46,469 nt of DNA from Desulfarculales bacterium. GTDB taxonomy: Bacteria; Desulfobacterota; Desulfarculia; Desulfarculales; Desulfarculaceae. The translations under genes and the position numbers were made by a program. Positions 44,795 to 46,469 of the stretch are shown here, piece after piece (position 1 is the first letter of the stretch; every line of letters begins with the position of its first letter). A model generated the notes under the pieces. The model was given only the letters and a program-made list of their open reading frames with translations, made no database searches and was not told the DNA's origin. The DNA is taken from NCBI GenBank assembly GCA_031267815.1, contig JAIRYI010000017.1, forward strand, positions 1 to 46,469, in the 5' to 3' direction.

Positions 44795-45760
44795 CTAACT
44801 CTCTTTTTCCGGATTGTAAACATCCTTGTCCGCCAATAACTTCCTGACTTCTCCGCGGTCGCGGCTCATCTGCTCTTTAAGCAGGTCTATCCGTTCGTAT
44901 TTTTTTTCCGGGCGCAGAAACCGCGCCGGCTCCACCCAGATTTCCTGACCGTAGATATCATCGCTGAAATCCAGCAGATGCGCTTCCAGACGGGGAGTAT
45001 TGATTTCACTGAAAGTAGGGTTCAAGCCCAGATTAAAGACAGCGCTGTATACCCGGCCTGTGGCGGTCAGGCCGGCCCGGGCCGCGTATACTCCGGGGGG
45101 AGGGAGTAAAAGACCGTCCACTTCCAGATTGGCGGTAGGCATGCCCAGCAATTTGCCCCCCCGCCCCGCCCCCCGGACAACCCGGCCCCACAGGCGATAG
45201 GGCCGGCCCAGCAGTTGGGCCGCCCAAGACAGGTCTCCGCCCGCGACCGCCTGACGCACCCGGGAGGAACTTACCGGAGCGCCTTCCATCATGACCGGTT
45301 CCACCTGTTCCACCTGAAAATCATGGAGATCCCCCAACTGACGCAACAAGGCGATATTTCCCTTCCCGCTCCGGCCGAAGTTGAAATTATAACCTTCGTA
45401 AAGCCATCGCGCCCGCAGACGGCGCACCAGAATTTGCCCGACAAAATCATGAGGAGACAAGGCGGCCAGGGCCTGGTCAAAACTCAGGCATAAAATAATA
45501 TCAACTCCCAGATCCTCCAGAAGACGGATGCGCGCTTCCAGAGGGGTAATCAGAAACACTTGCCGCTGGGGACGCAGCAGGGCAAGAGGATGGGGATTAA
45601 AAATAACCGCCGCCGCGGGGCAGGACGCTTCTGCCGCCTGAGCCACCAGGGCCTTGATTAAAGCCTGATGCCCCACATGGACGCCGTCAAAATTGCCCAC
45701 GCTCACCGCCGGGCGGGTGTGCAGCAAGGGAATTTGTTCCAAATTATAGCAAACTTGCAT
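44795..45760 (-). CDS. ribF: Bifunctional riboflavin kinase / FAD synthetase
   Basis: 321 aa. The N-terminal FAD synthetase (nucleotidyltransferase) has SVGNFDGVHVGHQALI and PVSSSRVRQAVAGGD; the C-terminal flavokinase has GRVVRGAGRGGKLLGMPTANL, GVYAARA, NLGLNPTF and EAHLLDF. It converts riboflavin to FMN and then FAD. It lies upstream of leuS on the same strand, separated by 91 bases. Length is typical (about 310 aa). Confidence 0.96.
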   Translation of the reverse strand: MQVCYNLEQIPLLHTRPAVSVGNFDGVHVGHQALIKALVAQAAEASCPAAAVIFNPHPLALLRPQRQVFLITPLEARIRLLEDLGVDIILCLSFDQALAALSPHDFVGQILVRRLRARWLYEGYNFNFGRSGKGNIALLRQLGDLHDFQVEQVEPVMMEGAPVSSSRVRQAVAGGDLSWAAQLLGRPYRLWGRVVRGAGRGGKLLGMPTANLEVDGLLLPPPGVYAARAGLTATGRVYSAVFNLGLNPTFSEINTPRLEAHLLDFSDDIYGQEIWVEPARFLRPEKKYERIDLLKEQMSRDRGEVRKLLADKDVYNPEKES

Positions 45761-45790
45761 ATTGTTAAAATTTTTTAAGCCGCCGTAAAT

Positions 45791-45821
45791 AAAAAATCAA
45801 CCTCCGCCGGGCGGCGGTTGG
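45791..45821 (-). terminator. Terminator-like hairpin upstream of ribF
   Basis: CAACCTCCGCC pairs with GGCGGCGGTTGG with one mismatch (45798-45821). Read on the minus strand it is followed by TTTTTT. It would stop transcription entering ribF from the tRNA side. Confidence 0.5.
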
Positions 45822-45841
45822 AGCCAATATTTAAATCATGC

Positions 45842-45868
45842 TTGACAATTATGGTTTAGGATTATAAA
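45842..45868 (+). promoter_or_regulatory. Promoter of tRNA-Leu(CAG)
   Basis: TTGACA (45842-45847) and TATAAA (45863-45868) have a short 15-base spacer. The tRNA starts 23 bases after the -10 box. Confidence 0.45.
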
Positions 45869-45891
45869 CTCTGCTTGCTGTATTGACAAGT

Positions 45892-45978
45892 GCCGAAAGG
45901 GCGGAATTGGTAGACGCGCTAGGTTCAGGACCTAGTGGATGTATTTCCGTGGGAGTTCGAGTCTCCCTTTCGGCACCA
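45892..45978 (+). tRNA. tRNA-Leu (anticodon CAG)
   Basis: 87 nt with a long variable arm. The acceptor is GCCGAAA paired with TTTCGGC, then A and an encoded CCA. The anticodon stem is CCTAG/CTAGG-like around loop TTCAGGA, giving CAG, and the T arm is GGGAG-TTCGAGT-CTCCC. It is the second leucine tRNA in the window. Confidence 0.95.
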
Positions 45979-46003
45979 AGTCAAGATTCAGGGAAGTCCA
46001 TGG

Positions 46004-46048
46004 AAGGCTGAAAGTCATTGAAAAACAAGGCTTTCAGCCTTTTCCTTT
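46004..46048 (+). terminator. Rho-independent terminator after tRNA-Leu(CAG)
   Basis: AAGGCTGAAAG (46004-46014) and CTTTCAGCCTT (46031-46041) form a perfect 11-bp stem followed by TTTCCTTT. It should end the tRNA transcript before the insertion sequence. Confidence 0.75.
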
Positions 46049-46191
46049 GTCCATAATCACCAGAAATCTCTATTCATCGGCAGTTCTTAAGCACTTTGAC
46101 ATGCAACCTAAAATTTATCATCATATTTATAGTATACTATTCCAAGTTTTAAAAAAATCTGTAAATACGTATTGTTGGCTGCGCCTTCCTC

Positions 46192-46241
46192 TTGACACTC
46201 ACCTCCTGGTATACTATAATAATAGTATACCAGGAGGTGAG
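46192..46241 (+). promoter_or_regulatory. Consensus IS promoter inside a 19-bp palindrome
   Basis: TTGACA (46192-46197) and TATAAT (46215-46220) match consensus exactly, with a 17-base spacer. The segment 46198-46216 is perfectly complementary to 46223-46241 around a 6-nt loop. The right arm includes the AGGAGGTGAG Shine-Dalgarno site of the transposase. Transcripts from this promoter lack the left arm; read-through transcripts would include both. Confidence 0.8.
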
Positions 46242-46243
46242 AT

Positions 46244-46469
46244 ATGATTCTATATACTGAAAGAGTTCCAATGCCGGGGAAGAGAGTCACCTTTAAAAAG
46301 GCGGCCAACGGCTCAATCTATGCCTATTACACCTTACGGGCCTTCCGAAAAAAAAATGGAAAGCCTACCAGCGACGAAGTTGCCATCGGCAAAAAAGATT
46401 TGGAGACCGGAATGTTAATTCCCAACGCCCATTACTATGAATTATTTTCCTCCTCTGACCCATCATCCA
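46244..46469 (+). CDS. IS4/IS1634-like transposase (3' partial)
   Basis: 75 residues are visible before the window ends, starting MILYTERVPMPGKRVTF. The pattern AYYTLRAFRKKNGKPTSDEVAIGKKDLETGMLIPN is the N-terminal signature of DDE transposases of the IS1634/IS4 type. The ribosome-binding site AGGAGG lies 8 bases before the ATG. The catalytic domain and right end are outside the window, and I could not place the left terminal repeat. It is inserted just downstream of tRNA-Leu and its terminator. It differs clearly in sequence from the transposase fragment at 16290-16626. Confidence 0.7.
   Translation, partial: MILYTERVPMPGKRVTFKKAANGSIYAYYTLRAFRKKNGKPTSDEVAIGKKDLETGMLIPNAHYYELFSSSDPSS

Overview
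This window looks like a chromosomal segment from a GC-rich Gram-negative bacterium, most likely a Desulfobacterota (deltaproteobacteria-type) lineage. The evidence is an outer-membrane toolkit (TamA/TamB, LptE, KdsA/KdsC), the leuS-lptE-holA cluster, the rpmH-rnpA-yidD-yidC cluster, and a radical SAM / DUF6178 pair that I associate with deltaproteobacteria. The genus cannot be fixed from sequence alone, and no 16S gene is present.

Layout. (1) 1-2050: the 3' part of a TPR protein carrying a degenerate GGDEF-like domain, then tRNA-Leu(UAA). (2) 2.2-13 kb: a minus-strand block transcribed from an IscA/HesB-like gene through a B12-type radical SAM gene, a DUF6178 gene and a UbiE/MenG-like methyltransferase (the last three joined by 4-base stop/start overlaps) towards tamA-tamB. 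Two copies of a small inverted-repeat element flank tamAB. (3) 13.1-19.8 kb: a more AT-rich accessory island with a Fic protein, a dinD fragment, a BrnT/BrnA toxin-antitoxin pair, one orphan type I-E CRISPR-like repeat, a decayed restriction-modification locus, a transposase fragment and an apparently intact Eco57I-like methylase/nuclease. (4) 20-26.7 kb: a plus-strand cluster of a GT4 glycosyltransferase, a glycogen-synthase-like protein with eroded catalytic motifs, a GAF histidine kinase, a small conserved protein and a lipoprotein. (5) 26.7-30.1 kb: a minus-strand FIST-domain protein plus hybrid histidine kinase, resembling NosP/NahK nitric-oxide signalling pairs. (6) 30.3-34.6 kb: an exported protein, then rpmH-rnpA-yidD-yidC-nadK and tRNA-Arg(ACG). 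(7) 34.6-35.6 kb: a scar with an orphan HigA antitoxin beside a truncated higB and other gene debris. (8) 35.6-40.5 kb: kdsA-kdsC-tex and an M20 peptidase. (9) 40.5-45.8 kb: minus-strand ribF, and leuS-lptE-holA. (10) 45.9-46.5 kb: tRNA-Leu(CAG) with a terminator, then the start of an insertion-sequence transposase under a consensus promoter buried in a perfect 19-bp palindrome.

Themes. Housekeeping genes for envelope assembly (TamAB, YidC, KdsA/C, LptE) and translation (LeuS, tRNAs, rpmH, rnpA) are broken up by accessory DNA beside two of the three tRNAs and between the IscA-like gene and the glycosyltransferase cluster. The features most worth follow-up are the radical SAM-DUF6178-methyltransferase operon, the degenerate GlgA with its sensor kinase, the FIST-hybrid kinase pair, the structured repeat elements, and the IS leader that should hide its ribosome-binding site in read-through transcripts.
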